62,572 nt of DNA from NCBI GenBank assembly GCA_900548115.1, contig URJL01000009.1, forward strand, positions 1 to 62,572, read 5' to 3'. The notes under the pieces are model-generated. The model was not told the DNA's origin. It was given only the letters and a program-made list of their open reading frames with translations, and made no database searches. Positions within the stretch are counted from its first letter, which is position 1; each line of letters opens with the position of its first letter. The stretch comes from an uncultured Eubacteriales bacterium (lineage in GTDB: Bacteria > Bacillota > Clostridia > Oscillospirales > CAG-382). Positions 16,950 through 25,771 of the stretch are shown here, piece after piece. Position numbers and translations under genes: made by a program.

Positions 16950-18401
16950 TCAGCGAAGGCGGTCAAGATGCTCCGTATACCACGCGGTAAGCTTTTCGAC
17001 CTCGGTCTCGGGGTCGCGGAACGGAACGTTGTTGAGACTGCAATCCTCGCGGTACACCTCGGTATCAAGCTTGGAAATTGCCGACATAAACTCTTCCTTG
17101 ATTTTTTCGGGCGACAGCCGTCCGCGCTTCAGCTCCGAAATGCGGCGCAAAACCGATTCGGTGTTGTCCCCGTAAAAGCGTCCGAAAATGCCCGTCGGCA
17201 CAATAAGCTCCTGCGGATCCGAAAGCTCGATCGTATCCGTGCGGCTACCGTAGGTGTGTTCGGTATTGTTGGGTACGGGATACCACAAAACGCCGTCGGG
17301 GCTTACCCAATAAAGGTCGGAAAAAGCGTCGCCGTTTCCGATCATAATGGAAAAGGCGCAGTAATCGGTCAGAATATCAAGATCGGTATGCTCCGCCAAC
17401 GAGTCGGAGGAACAGTTGAGAAAACCGTCAAAGCTCTCGCGCGCCGATCCTTCGTTTTCGGCATCGCCGTAAACATAGTCCAATCGGTCGCCGTATTGAT
17501 ACAAAATGCAGTGTACATCGGGCAGATTTTTGCGCACAAGCGACACATACGGGATCGAAAGCGTATAAATTCCCATAAAGGTATAAGTCGGCTTTTGGTT
17601 GCGTATATATAAAAGGAAATTGTAACCCGCGTACTGCGTATCGTCGGAGGCGGAAATATAGCGCGCGTAATCGGGATAATTTGCCGCCACGATGTCGCGC
17701 CACTGACCGTAGGACACGATGCGGCGCACACCGATCGTGTCGTCGTTGTTGGCGTGAATTCTTATCTCGTCGCTCTGCCCGAAATCGCCGAAGAGCGGCG
17801 GCTGACCTTCGCTGACTTCAAAATCGTTTAGAACATAGCTCAGCTTTTTGTCAAAATCCGCTCGGTCGTCCATCATGCGAACGCGTGTCGTGCCGGAAGA
17901 ATCCCTTTCGGTCGGAATCGGGTTTCCGTTTTCATCGGTCGTCGGCGCGGCTTCCTCTCCCGTCTCGTCGGTCAATTCCTCCGCTTCGGTCTCGTTGCTG
18001 CGGTACAAAAAGCGCGCAAGGATCGACCGCGTCGCCGACATACCCATGCCCGAGCCGTGCAGATACAGCGACGGGATCGGCGAATTCTTCATTGCCGTGC
18101 GTTTGGTCGACAAAAGAATGTTGCACACCGAACAGCGAAGCTCTTCGATCCCCTCGGTCGCAGAGGTCGCCTCCTTGACGGTAAACCATTCCTGCTTATG
18201 CCCGGTCGGCGGGATCGACGTCACCTGCTGTACTCTGCGGCACAGCGCACAGCGGCGGTAATGCCCTCCTTCGGCGGTGCAGGTCGGCAAAAGATCGTAT
18301 TCGGTTGTATAAAAATGCACCGTTTTGTAAAACAGCGTCGCTCCCGCCAAAAGCAACAGGATCGCCGCCGCAATAATCCACGGGCGAAATGTTTTTTTCA
18401 A
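16950..18401 (-). CDS. CotH-like protein, paralogue with degenerate acidic motif
   Basis: A 483-residue paralogue of the next gene. It has the same plan: short basic N-terminus, one transmembrane segment, cysteine pairs (PTCTAEGGHYRRCALC and LRCSVC), then a CotH-like body with FMGIYTLSIPY and DILTDYCAFSIM. The segment matching the acidic motif reads WYPVPNNTEHTYG near residue 375, without the aspartates, so kinase activity is doubtful. A linker rich in T, E and D lies near residues 130-165. The start is taken as TTG at 18401. It has GGAGGGGAAGC upstream and encodes LKKTF, mirroring the paralogue's GGGGGAAGC-ATG-AAA-AAA. No ATG fits. Confidence 0.65.
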   Translation of the reverse strand: MKKTFRPWIIAAAILLLLAGATLFYKTVHFYTTEYDLLPTCTAEGGHYRRCALCRRVQQVTSIPPTGHKQEWFTVKEATSATEGIEELRCSVCNILLSTKRTAMKNSPIPSLYLHGSGMGMSATRSILARFLYRSNETEAEELTDETGEEAAPTTDENGNPIPTERDSSGTTRVRMMDDRADFDKKLSYVLNDFEVSEGQPPLFGDFGQSDEIRIHANNDDTIGVRRIVSYGQWRDIVAANYPDYARYISASDDTQYAGYNFLLYIRNQKPTYTFMGIYTLSIPYVSLVRKNLPDVHCILYQYGDRLDYVYGDAENEGSARESFDGFLNCSSDSLAEHTDLDILTDYCAFSIMIGNGDAFSDLYWVSPDGVLWYPVPNNTEHTYGSRTDTIELSDPQELIVPTGIFGRFYGDNTESVLRRISELKRGRLSPEKIKEEFMSAISKLDTEVYREDCSLNNVPFRDPETEVEKLTAWYTEHLDRLR

Positions 18402-18482
18402 AGCTTCCCCTCCAAGCCGAAAAACGGTTTTATCCGACAAAACCGCAGAACACCGCAAAGTCCGTCGGACGGATGATGTATT

Positions 18483-18511
18483 ATTTTATCACAGTTTGTC
18501 AAAAAAGTCAA
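18483..18511 (-). promoter_or_regulatory. Predicted sigma-A promoter of the CotH-like pair
   Basis: On the minus strand TTGACT (18506-18511) and TAAAAT (18483-18488) are 17 bases apart, about 80 bases upstream of the TTG start. Confidence 0.6.
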
Positions 18512-18590
18512 ACACACTCGCTCGAAAAAAGGCTCTTTTGTTCGCCTTTGCGACAAAAATCAACATTTTTTCCGAAAACGGCAAAAAACA

Positions 18591-18619
18591 TTGACAAAGA
18601 CCCTTCCGTTTGCTATAAT
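18591..18619 (+). promoter_or_regulatory. Consensus sigma-A promoter of the zinc-ribbon pair
   Basis: A perfect TTGACA (18591-18596), a 17-base spacer and a perfect TATAAT (18614-18619), 60 bases upstream of the first start codon. Confidence 0.88.
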
Positions 18620-18678
18620 CAAATTGCAGAGAGAATACTCCTCTTTGCCCGACAATTTCTTTAAAAAGGAGCCGTATC

Positions 18679-19170
18679 ATGAAGAATTGTATCAAATGCA
18701 ACACACCGCTCGACGACAATGCGGAATTCTGCATCAACTGCGGTGAACGTCAGCCTCACGCACAGCAGCAAACCCCTCCCCCTCCGCAGCCGCAGTATCA
18801 GCAGCAATACTATGCCGCGCCCGACCCGTTCGATCACACGAGTGAATTCTCGGCAAAAGATGTTTCGGACAACAAGGTCATGGCTATGCTCATGTATCTT
18901 ATGGGTACGATCGGCATTATTATTGCACTCCTTGCGGGAACGAATTCGCCCTATGTCGGATTCCACGTAAGACAGGCGCTTAAATTCGTTGTTGCAAACG
19001 TGCTTCTCGGCATTGTTTCACTGATTTTGGCTTTCACCATAATCGTACCGATCGCCGCAGGCATTATGATGCTGGTGCTGTTTGTTGTCAAGATCATCGC
19101 CTTTGTTCAGATCTGCCAGGGCAAATCGGTTGAACCCTACATCATCCGCAGCCTCAAGTTCATGAGATAA
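18679..19170 (+). CDS. Zinc-ribbon membrane protein, DUF4870-like
   Basis: A 163-residue protein. A zinc ribbon at the N-terminus (CIKCNTPLDDNAEFCINCG) is followed by a Gln/Pro-rich linker and three hydrophobic segments. The segment SPYVGFHVRQALKF is typical of the DUF4870/Tic20-like membrane family. Function unknown. AAGGAG lies upstream of the ATG. It is followed by a second zinc-ribbon membrane protein after 31 bases. Confidence 0.85.
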   Translation: MKNCIKCNTPLDDNAEFCINCGERQPHAQQQTPPPPQPQYQQQYYAAPDPFDHTSEFSAKDVSDNKVMAMLMYLMGTIGIIIALLAGTNSPYVGFHVRQALKFVVANVLLGIVSLILAFTIIVPIAAGIMMLVLFVVKIIAFVQICQGKSVEPYIIRSLKFMR

Positions 19171-19201
19171 CAAAAAACATCGTTTTAGGGAGGATTTTAC
19201 C

Positions 19202-20203
19202 ATGTATTGTCCGAATTGCGGAGCGCAAAACGAGGACGGAATCCGCTTCTGCGCCCAGTGCGGTTCATCGCTCGGTGTCTCTTCCGGTGCCGAAACGGCG
19301 CAAGGCGGCAACACGGAGTCGCACCCTTACGAAAATCCGACTCCCGCCTACACACAGCCGCCGATGTACGCGCTGCCGACTGTTCCGCCGGTCATTACGG
19401 CGGTGAAAAAGCTCGGCACGTCTCCGCTGTTTTTGACCGCCGTTATCTCCTATTCCGTGACGGCTTTTCTGTCCTTGATTTCCGCCTTTGCACCGAAAAC
19501 CGCTCTTCTGAACACGCTCTATGACCTCGGTTATCGCTACGGAATCGACATTCCGTATGATTTTGTACAAGGCTTTTCCGTGGGAAGTGTCTTCGGTTCT
19601 CTTCTCGGCATGATCCCGGTTCTGCTCTTCGTCGCCGCCATGTGGATGATGTATGCCACCGCAGCCGACAGGAATGCGCCATACATCAAAACAACGGGAC
19701 TTACGATCATTAAAGTTCTGAACATCATTTCGCTCGTATCGCTTTGCATCGGAGCCGCCTTTGCCTTTGTCATTATGCTGATCGGCCTTTTCAGCTTTGG
19801 TGCGGTGCGCGGATATGACGACAGATTCAGTCCGGTGTCCGAATCCGGTTCTATCGTGATCATCGCCGCTTTCTTTATTCTTTTGATTGTGCTTGTACTG
19901 GGCATTCTTTATTATGCAAAGCTGAACAAGACGCTCGGCATCATGCGCAGCACCGTCACGAGCGGCACCGTTACGGGGCTTGCTTCGTCTTATGTTGCGG
20001 TCATTACCGTTATCGGAGCGGTTTTATCGTTCGTCGGTGCGTTCGGCAACTTTGTGACAGCCGGCTTTTTTACGGGGCTTTCCTCGATCTCTTCGGCAGT
20101 CGCCTCTTTCTGCTTCGGACTTTTCTTATTCCGTTACAATGACACTGTGCGCGCCCTCATGCCGCAGAGTGTACCGATGCAGAACAATATGAGCAATATG
20201 TAA
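19202..20203 (+). CDS. Zinc-ribbon multi-pass membrane protein of unknown function
   Basis: A 333-residue protein with an N-terminal zinc ribbon (MYCPNCGAQNEDGIRFCAQCG), a Pro/Thr-rich linker to about residue 65, and about five transmembrane segments. The first begins near SPLFLTAVISYSVTAFLSL and the last ends near the C-terminus. No catalytic motif is visible. GGGAGG precedes the ATG. It is co-transcribed with the preceding zinc-ribbon protein and ends in a strong terminator. I do not recognise a specific family. Confidence 0.8.
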   Translation: MYCPNCGAQNEDGIRFCAQCGSSLGVSSGAETAQGGNTESHPYENPTPAYTQPPMYALPTVPPVITAVKKLGTSPLFLTAVISYSVTAFLSLISAFAPKTALLNTLYDLGYRYGIDIPYDFVQGFSVGSVFGSLLGMIPVLLFVAAMWMMYATAADRNAPYIKTTGLTIIKVLNIISLVSLCIGAAFAFVIMLIGLFSFGAVRGYDDRFSPVSESGSIVIIAAFFILLIVLVLGILYYAKLNKTLGIMRSTVTSGTVTGLASSYVAVITVIGAVLSFVGAFGNFVTAGFFTGLSSISSAVASFCFGLFLFRYNDTVRALMPQSVPMQNNMSNM

Positions 20204-20215
20204 GAAAGAACCCAT

Positions 20216-20247
20216 AAAAAAATTCCGCCTTCGGGCGGAATTTTTTT
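20216..20247. terminator. Bidirectional terminator with UUCG tetraloop
   Basis: AAAAAAATTCCGCC, loop TTCG, GGCGGAATTTTTTT. It serves both the zinc-ribbon gene (plus) and the EamA gene (minus), which converge here. Confidence 0.95.
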
Positions 20248-20262
20248 GTCTGTATTTCACTC

Positions 20263-21150
20263 TTACAAAACGTTGATTACAATCAAAGCGGCAAACGACA
20301 AAAGAATGCCGAGCACGCATTTTGCCGTCAGCTTTTCTTTAAAGAAGACCGCCGCCATAATGCAGGAAAGGATCAGCGAACCGCTTTGCGCCAGCGGATA
20401 GAGCTGTGCGGAGGAAAGATAACCCGCCGCAAGCGTCTTAAAATACGAATACAAAAACAGGCAAAGCGACATCACGAGAATATACCCGAAGATCGGTTTG
20501 ATATCGGAGGGCATGCGGCTTTCGCTCTTAGCGGAAAAGGCAAGAAAGCAGATTCCCAAAAGCACGGCGGAGACAAAATAGGTGTACAAATTGAATACAG
20601 CGATCGGCGTGTCGCCCGAATTCTCGCGAAAAAGCTTTTGCGAAAAATCCAAAAGCCCGTTGGTAATGCCGCAGCCGATCAGCAAAAGAAGCGAAAGCGG
20701 CGTCATCTTGGTTTTGACCGAATTATTATACGAGCACATAATAAACACCGCGCACAACAGAATCGCAAAGCCGATGATATGATGAGGTTCGATCGTTTCG
20801 TTAAACAAAAGAGCGCTTCCGATGATCGGGATCAGAACGCCGACCATGCAGAAAACATCCAGCATCATATACGCGCCGTTTTTGACCGAGATCAGCCACA
20901 AAACGACAAAGGATGCATTGGCAAAGCCCGAGAGAAGGCAGATCCATGCGACCATGGGACTGACACGAAGCGCCGAAAGTCCCCCGCCGAACAACAGCAG
21001 TGCAAAGCCGATCGCGATGCAAAACAGCATGCGGATAAAATTGGCAAACATTGCGTCTTTATACTCGCGGACAAATCCGCTCGTTTTCTTTCCGCAAAAC
21101 CCTTTTGTCGCGCCGCAAAGCAGCGACAGAGCCAAAAACAAATACCCCAT
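20263..21150 (-). CDS. EamA (DMT superfamily) membrane transporter
   Basis: A 295-residue protein with about ten transmembrane segments in the two-repeat arrangement of the drug/metabolite transporter superfamily. Each half ends in a family-like glycine/alanine-rich helix, for example FNETIEPHHIIGFAILLCAV and FKEKLTAKCVLGILLSF. The substrate is unknown. GGAGGG lies before the ATG. It follows the DHHW protein gene by 38 bases and is the last gene of an operon otherwise concerned with acylation of an exported glycan. Confidence 0.87.
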   Translation of the reverse strand: MGYLFLALSLLCGATKGFCGKKTSGFVREYKDAMFANFIRMLFCIAIGFALLLFGGGLSALRVSPMVAWICLLSGFANASFVVLWLISVKNGAYMMLDVFCMVGVLIPIIGSALLFNETIEPHHIIGFAILLCAVFIMCSYNNSVKTKMTPLSLLLLIGCGITNGLLDFSQKLFRENSGDTPIAVFNLYTYFVSAVLLGICFLAFSAKSESRMPSDIKPIFGYILVMSLCLFLYSYFKTLAAGYLSSAQLYPLAQSGSLILSCIMAAVFFKEKLTAKCVLGILLSFAALIVINVL

Positions 21151-21188
21151 TATTTCCCTCCGGCTTTTCGTTTCTTTTCGAAACTTTG

Positions 21189-22331
21189 TTACGAAAGCAT
21201 ACCCGCGCCGCTGTTATCGGTTAGCGAATTCAAACCGTACAGGATCAGAACATCGGTGACTTTTTCGTTTTCATTGATAAAATCACTGACGCTTTTTCCC
21301 TTCAGATAACGCTGGTCGAGAACATAGACCGTGGAAAAATTCTCGGTCAGAAACGGTGCGAAAACGTTGGCAAAGCTGTCTTTCGCCAAAACAATCTCAC
21401 GATCGGTTGCGGCGTTTTCATTCTTTAATATCACGACGGGATAGTTATCCCCACCGAAATAGGTATACTTATCTTTCTTGTCCAGCGCTTTTTCGGAAAA
21501 ATACGGATATTCGGTATAATTCCCGTCCATAATGTCGGTCGCGCTGTCGGCATAATAAGCGGTAAAGGTGTTTTCAGGAAGCTTATACAGCGTTACGGTG
21601 TCGCAGATTCCGTCCTCCAAAACACGAGAATAAAGCGTCCCGCGGAAGGTTTCGGTCAACGTCTTTGTCTCATACTCCGATATCGGCGCGGACGAAAGTC
21701 CGATCAAATCGCAGTAAGCGCGGCAGGCGGTCAACGCCGCAAAGCTTGTCCAATGATGATCGGTACGGTAATAGAGATTTCCCTCATTTACGGCATTTTG
21801 AAGTGCCTGTATAACAGGCGGTACTTTTACATTTCCGCAAGCCGCGTCAATATCCGCGATGATTTTTTCCTGATCAACAGTCGGTGCATAAGCGGGAAGC
21901 TCGTCGGGATAAAAATACGACGCCGTGGGCAGAAGCAGAAGCGACACCGTAACATCCTTACGTTCGATGTTGCCGCAAAGGCGCACGACCGCTTTTTCAA
22001 AGCGCTCGGAATCGGGCTTCTCGGTTTTTTGGAACAGTCGATCTTTGCCGACATATACACCCGAAATTTCTTTATATCCGCACAAAAGCTGAGTTTGGGT
22101 CTTCACTTTCATAAATTCATCGCGAAAAGGAAAATGATCCTTTGTGTATTCTTCGATCCCCGCGGTAAAGCGTCCCGATTCGATGCTTTCGAGATCGTGG
22201 GGCGGAAAAGAAGCAAGCTTGCGGTTCTCGTTTTCCGACCACGTTTTCTTTTCTCCGAAGAAGAAAAGAACCGTGCCCGAAAGGATGAAAAGGCAAGCCA
22301 AAACGGTGATGATCGACCGTGTTATGCGCAT
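21189..22331 (-). CDS. DHHW family protein (AlgX/AlgJ-like SGNH acetyltransferase partner)
   Basis: A 380-residue protein with an N-terminal membrane anchor (residues 5-26). The motif DHHW at 191-194 (YRTDHHWTSFAA) gives the family its name. The fold is SGNH-like, as in AlgJ/AlgX, which pass acetyl groups to extracellular polysaccharide. ENRKLASFP and FPFRDEF near the N-terminus are also family-typical. It lies 17 bases after an MBOAT acyltransferase, the usual AlgI-like partner. The pair should O-acetylate a surface glycan, with MBOAT moving the acyl group across the membrane and this protein acting outside. Confidence 0.87.
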   Translation of the reverse strand: MRITRSIITVLACLFILSGTVLFFFGEKKTWSENENRKLASFPPHDLESIESGRFTAGIEEYTKDHFPFRDEFMKVKTQTQLLCGYKEISGVYVGKDRLFQKTEKPDSERFEKAVVRLCGNIERKDVTVSLLLLPTASYFYPDELPAYAPTVDQEKIIADIDAACGNVKVPPVIQALQNAVNEGNLYYRTDHHWTSFAALTACRAYCDLIGLSSAPISEYETKTLTETFRGTLYSRVLEDGICDTVTLYKLPENTFTAYYADSATDIMDGNYTEYPYFSEKALDKKDKYTYFGGDNYPVVILKNENAATDREIVLAKDSFANVFAPFLTENFSTVYVLDQRYLKGKSVSDFINENEKVTDVLILYGLNSLTDNSGAGMLS

Positions 22332-22348
22332 ATTCTTCTCCCCCTTTC

Positions 22349-23749
22349 TCAGAATCGGAAATACAAAAACGGATTATAGGAATTTCCGACCAAAAAGCTT
22401 ACCGAAAGCACAAGCGCCGCGCCGTAGGCAAAAACGCCGAGCGTTCCGACCGCCGCTTTCACGCCGTTTGCACTCTTTTCAAGCTTTGCGGAAAGTGTCG
22501 GATACAGCGGGACGGCAAAGCAGAGCGCCGCCGCCATAATCGGAAGATACGGAATCGCGTAGTAGAAAAACGTGCGGTCAATGAAAGTCTCGTTTACAAA
22601 CATACGGCAAATATACGCCGCCATGACAGAAAAATCTTCGAGCGAAAAAATCGCCCAGCCGATCGTGACCAAAACCGTCGTATACAAATGTCGGAAAAAG
22701 GAAGGGATCTTTTCGAGCGCCTTTCCCCATACGTTTTTCTCCAACACCAATATCACGCCGAAATACAGTCCCCACACGAGGAAATTCCAGCTTGCGCCGT
22801 GCCAAAATCCCGTCAGCATCCAAACGATCAAAACGTTGCGGATACATTTTATCTTACTGCAGCGCGACCCGCCGAGCGGGATATAAACATAGTCGCGGAA
22901 CCACGTCGTGAGCGATACGTGCCAGCGACGCCAAAAATCGCTGACCGATTGGGCGATCATAGGGTATTTGAAATTTTCAAGGAAGCTGAAGCCGAGCATT
23001 TTTCCCATTCCGATCGCCATATCGGAATAACCCGAAAAATCAAAATAAATGTGGAAATAATAGGCGATAATCCCGAGCCAAAGCGTTGCGAGTGACTGGC
23101 TTTCGGGTGCTGTCGCCGTGATGGAATCAAACAATTCTCCGATCGTATTGGCGAGCAGAACTTTTTTGAAAAGTCCCTGTAAAAAACGGATCATACCGTC
23201 GCAGAAAAGATTCCATGTGACCTTTCGCTCTTGCAGTTCGTTTGCAATAGTCTCATAGCGCACGATCGGTCCCGCAATGAGCTGTGGGAACATGGAGATG
23301 TAGGTCATGAGCAGAAAGAAGTTTTTTTGTGCGGGCGTGTCGCCGCGATATACGTCGATCGTGTAGCTCATGGTTTGGAAGGTGTAAAAGCTGATGCCGA
23401 TGGGAAGAACGATCTTCGGGAGCGGAAGCGAACACGAAAACAGACTGTTCGCCGTCGAAACGAAAAGCGTCGTATACTTAAAAAAACCCAATAGCCCTAT
23501 ATTGATTATGACCGAAAGAATCAGAAACAGCTTTTTTTGCGAAGGTCGGTACGCCATGAAAAGCCCGCACAGCCAGCTGCACAGGGTCGAAAAAATCATG
23601 AGAAGAATGTAGACCGGCTCGCCCCACGCGTAAAACACGAGGCTGAACGCCAACAAAACATAATTCTTGATCTTGGTCGGTGCGATTCCGTACAAAATCA
23701 GCGCCGCCGTCAGGAAAAAATACAGAAAAGGTATTCCGCTGAAAACCAT
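22349..23749 (-). CDS. MBOAT O-acyltransferase (AlgI/DltB-like)
   Basis: A 466-residue polytopic membrane protein with about eleven transmembrane segments. The conserved histidine is His317 in GFWHGASWNF. Other family blocks are PIGISFYTFQTMSYTIDVYR, AGPIVRYE, YFDFSGYSDMAIG and SDFWRRWHVSLTTWFRDY. This matches AlgI, which supplies acetyl groups for export and O-acetylation of polysaccharides. GGAGG precedes the ATG. It heads an operon with the DHHW protein and an EamA transporter, under a good promoter. Confidence 0.94.
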   Translation of the reverse strand: MVFSGIPFLYFFLTAALILYGIAPTKIKNYVLLAFSLVFYAWGEPVYILLMIFSTLCSWLCGLFMAYRPSQKKLFLILSVIINIGLLGFFKYTTLFVSTANSLFSCSLPLPKIVLPIGISFYTFQTMSYTIDVYRGDTPAQKNFFLLMTYISMFPQLIAGPIVRYETIANELQERKVTWNLFCDGMIRFLQGLFKKVLLANTIGELFDSITATAPESQSLATLWLGIIAYYFHIYFDFSGYSDMAIGMGKMLGFSFLENFKYPMIAQSVSDFWRRWHVSLTTWFRDYVYIPLGGSRCSKIKCIRNVLIVWMLTGFWHGASWNFLVWGLYFGVILVLEKNVWGKALEKIPSFFRHLYTTVLVTIGWAIFSLEDFSVMAAYICRMFVNETFIDRTFFYYAIPYLPIMAAALCFAVPLYPTLSAKLEKSANGVKAAVGTLGVFAYGAALVLSVSFLVGNSYNPFLYFRF

Positions 23750-23792
23750 AATTCCTCCGTATTCCGAAAGGGCATCGCCCCGTCGGACACTC

Positions 23793-23821
23793 AGTATAGC
23801 ATGTTAAAATCGGACTGTCAA
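23793..23821 (-). promoter_or_regulatory. Sigma-A promoter of the MBOAT operon
   Basis: On the minus strand TTGACA (23816-23821) and TATACT (23793-23798) are separated by 17 bases, 44 bases upstream of the MBOAT start. Confidence 0.8.
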
Positions 23822-23885
23822 CGGGATTTTTCCCGTTTTTGCGCGGTATGACGCAGGAATACAGCAAGTTGAAGCAAAAATGCAT

Positions 23886-23914
23886 GAAAAAATCGCCGCG
23901 AAAACGGCGGCGAT
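23886..23914 (-). terminator. Terminator after the HD-domain gene
   Basis: ATCGCCGC (23892-23899) pairs with GCGGCGAT (23907-23914). On the minus strand a U-run (23887-23891) follows the stem. Confidence 0.88.
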
Positions 23915-23952
23915 CTTCACCGAGCTTTACTCTCGCATCATTTTTTGTTCCG

Positions 23953-24528
23953 TCAACCGACCGCGTTATATTCTTTTTCGCACGAGCGCATGGCAAGAAT
24001 CGTCTTTTCGATGAGCGTATCCAGCTCCCAGCCGAGCATTTCCGCGCCGCGCGCGATCACCTCGCGCGAACAGCCTGCGGCAAAATTCTGCGATTTGAAT
24101 TTCTTCTTTACCGACTTTACCTCAAGATCCGACACGCTTCCGCTCGGATGAAGCCGTGCGGCGGCGCCGATAAGCCCCGTCAGCTCGTCGGTCGCATACA
24201 AAACCTTCTCCATCGTATGTTCTGGCTTGATATCGACACACAACAAGTATCCGTGACTTGCGACGGCATGAATCAGCTCTTCGCTTGCGCCCGCCTCTCT
24301 GAGCATTTCCTGCTCCTTCACGCAGTGCTCGTCGGGGAACATTTCAAAGTCAAGGTCATGCAAAAGCCCGACCGTCGCCCAAAAATCCGCATCGTCGGCA
24401 AAGCCGAGATCGTTCGCAAACCAGCGCATAACGCCCTCTACCGTAACGGCGTGTTTTAAATGAAACGGCTCCTTGTTCCATCGGGTCAGAAGTTCCCATG
24501 CGCTCTCGCGCGTAAATCCGCTTTCCAT
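23953..24528 (-). CDS. HD domain-containing phosphohydrolase-like protein
   Basis: A 191-residue cytoplasmic protein. The HD metal ligands are visible: HAVTVEG near residue 27, GLLHDLDFEMF with the HD pair, a later SHGY histidine, and the aspartate in YATDELTG. The family includes nucleotide and phosphate-ester hydrolases; close homologues are uncharacterised. AAGGA lies about 11 bases before the ATG. It is the last gene downstream of the metG group, separated from the WbsX-like gene by 75 bases that hold no other visible gene. Confidence 0.88.
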   Translation of the reverse strand: MESGFTRESAWELLTRWNKEPFHLKHAVTVEGVMRWFANDLGFADDADFWATVGLLHDLDFEMFPDEHCVKEQEMLREAGASEELIHAVASHGYLLCVDIKPEHTMEKVLYATDELTGLIGAAARLHPSGSVSDLEVKSVKKKFKSQNFAAGCSREVIARGAEMLGWELDTLIEKTILAMRSCEKEYNAVG

Positions 24529-24603
24529 ATGTCATCGGATCCTTTCTGTTTCATTTTTTCAACTTTCTTAAAAACTCCATTTTCGGTTTGCCTGTCGGAA
24601 TAA

Positions 24604-25725
24604 TTACTCTTCGTCCTTGCAAAAAACCTCCCGAATCGCTTCAAGATAGCCGTAGCCGTAAAGGTCGTCGGGTTCAAGATAGCTTGATTCGGTCCACTCG
24701 TTCCAGCTGTTGACCGTGATGAGCGGAACGGCGTTGTGCGCATCCGAAAACGCTTTTGCGTCTTTCAGAAGCGCCTTTATGTTCTCGGGCGTGTTGTTTT
24801 TGCAGATCGTCGGCAAAAACTTATGATACCGCGGGTTGTTGTCCCATCCCACCGATACGTGGGGATAATACGGAACGCCGTAGAGCGACTCCATCTTGTC
24901 CCATTCCTTTCGTACATCGGCGGCGATATCGCGATAATCGCGGTTTTCAACCGGCGCAAAATGCACCATCTGATAGTGCGTCACCGAATCAAACCCGATA
25001 CGGCGTATGTAATCCTGCGCTTCGACTGTCGCGTTTCCGTCGACGCCCGAAAGGTTTGCGGAATGTCTTCCGCGGCAGGTGAGCTGGAAATGAACGCCGG
25101 GAAGTCCCGCCTTTTTCACCTCTTCACGCCACCACGAAACGGCGTCGCGCGTCGCTTCGATGCCGCCGAGACCGTTCACAAGATTTTCAAGCTCGTAGAT
25201 CATAAAGACGGGCTTTCCGTCGATCTTATAATAGTTTTCCTGTGTAAAATAACGTTCGGTCACGCGCTTTGCGATCGTCTCGAAGCCCTTTCGGTCGACC
25301 GCTCCGTTCCAGATGACCGACTCGCCGTCGGTCCCGGCAACACGCTTGTCCCAAAGCGTGTTAGCGTCGTGGTTTGCCCACATGAGGAAAAATTTCATTT
25401 CCTTGTTATTCTTTGCCTTTAAAAAGCCGTTATCAAGGCACTGCTCCAAAAACGGACGGTTGTCGTACCAATACCAGTCGTAAATGAATACGTTGACTCC
25501 GTGATCGAGCGCCGCACGGATTTCCATCTCCATAACATACGGATCGGCTTCGTTCACGTAACCCCACAGGGGCTTGCGCGGCCAGTTGTGATCGGGCGTC
25601 TTTTTCTCGGCGCTCTTTACCGATTGCCATTCGCCCATCCCCTCGGGCCAAAAAATACGGGTGCGCGGCTCATCACCGGTGTAAGCGGGCCATATGTAGG
25701 CAGCAACATCGTATGTCTTTTTCAT
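24604..25725 (-). CDS. Glycoside hydrolase family 99-like / WbsX domain protein
   Basis: A 373-residue protein of the WbsX family, which resembles GH99-type TIM barrels. The opening AYIWPAYTGDEPRTRIFW, the GVNVFIYDWYWYDN segment near residue 80, and the closing NSWNEWTESSYLEPD are the family hallmarks. No signal peptide is seen, so it acts in the cytoplasm. In some organisms relatives sit in polysaccharide clusters; whether they hydrolyse or transfer glycans is unsettled. The ATG at 25725 has AAGGAGGG upstream. It lies in a row of housekeeping genes, 46 bases after the SDR. Confidence 0.82.
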   Translation of the reverse strand: MKKTYDVAAYIWPAYTGDEPRTRIFWPEGMGEWQSVKSAEKKTPDHNWPRKPLWGYVNEADPYVMEMEIRAALDHGVNVFIYDWYWYDNRPFLEQCLDNGFLKAKNNKEMKFFLMWANHDANTLWDKRVAGTDGESVIWNGAVDRKGFETIAKRVTERYFTQENYYKIDGKPVFMIYELENLVNGLGGIEATRDAVSWWREEVKKAGLPGVHFQLTCRGRHSANLSGVDGNATVEAQDYIRRIGFDSVTHYQMVHFAPVENRDYRDIAADVRKEWDKMESLYGVPYYPHVSVGWDNNPRYHKFLPTICKNNTPENIKALLKDAKAFSDAHNAVPLITVNSWNEWTESSYLEPDDLYGYGYLEAIREVFCKDEE

Positions 25726-25771
25726 AAGTTTTCCCTCCTTGCCGAATTCCTTTCGAAGCGGCAAATAAAAA

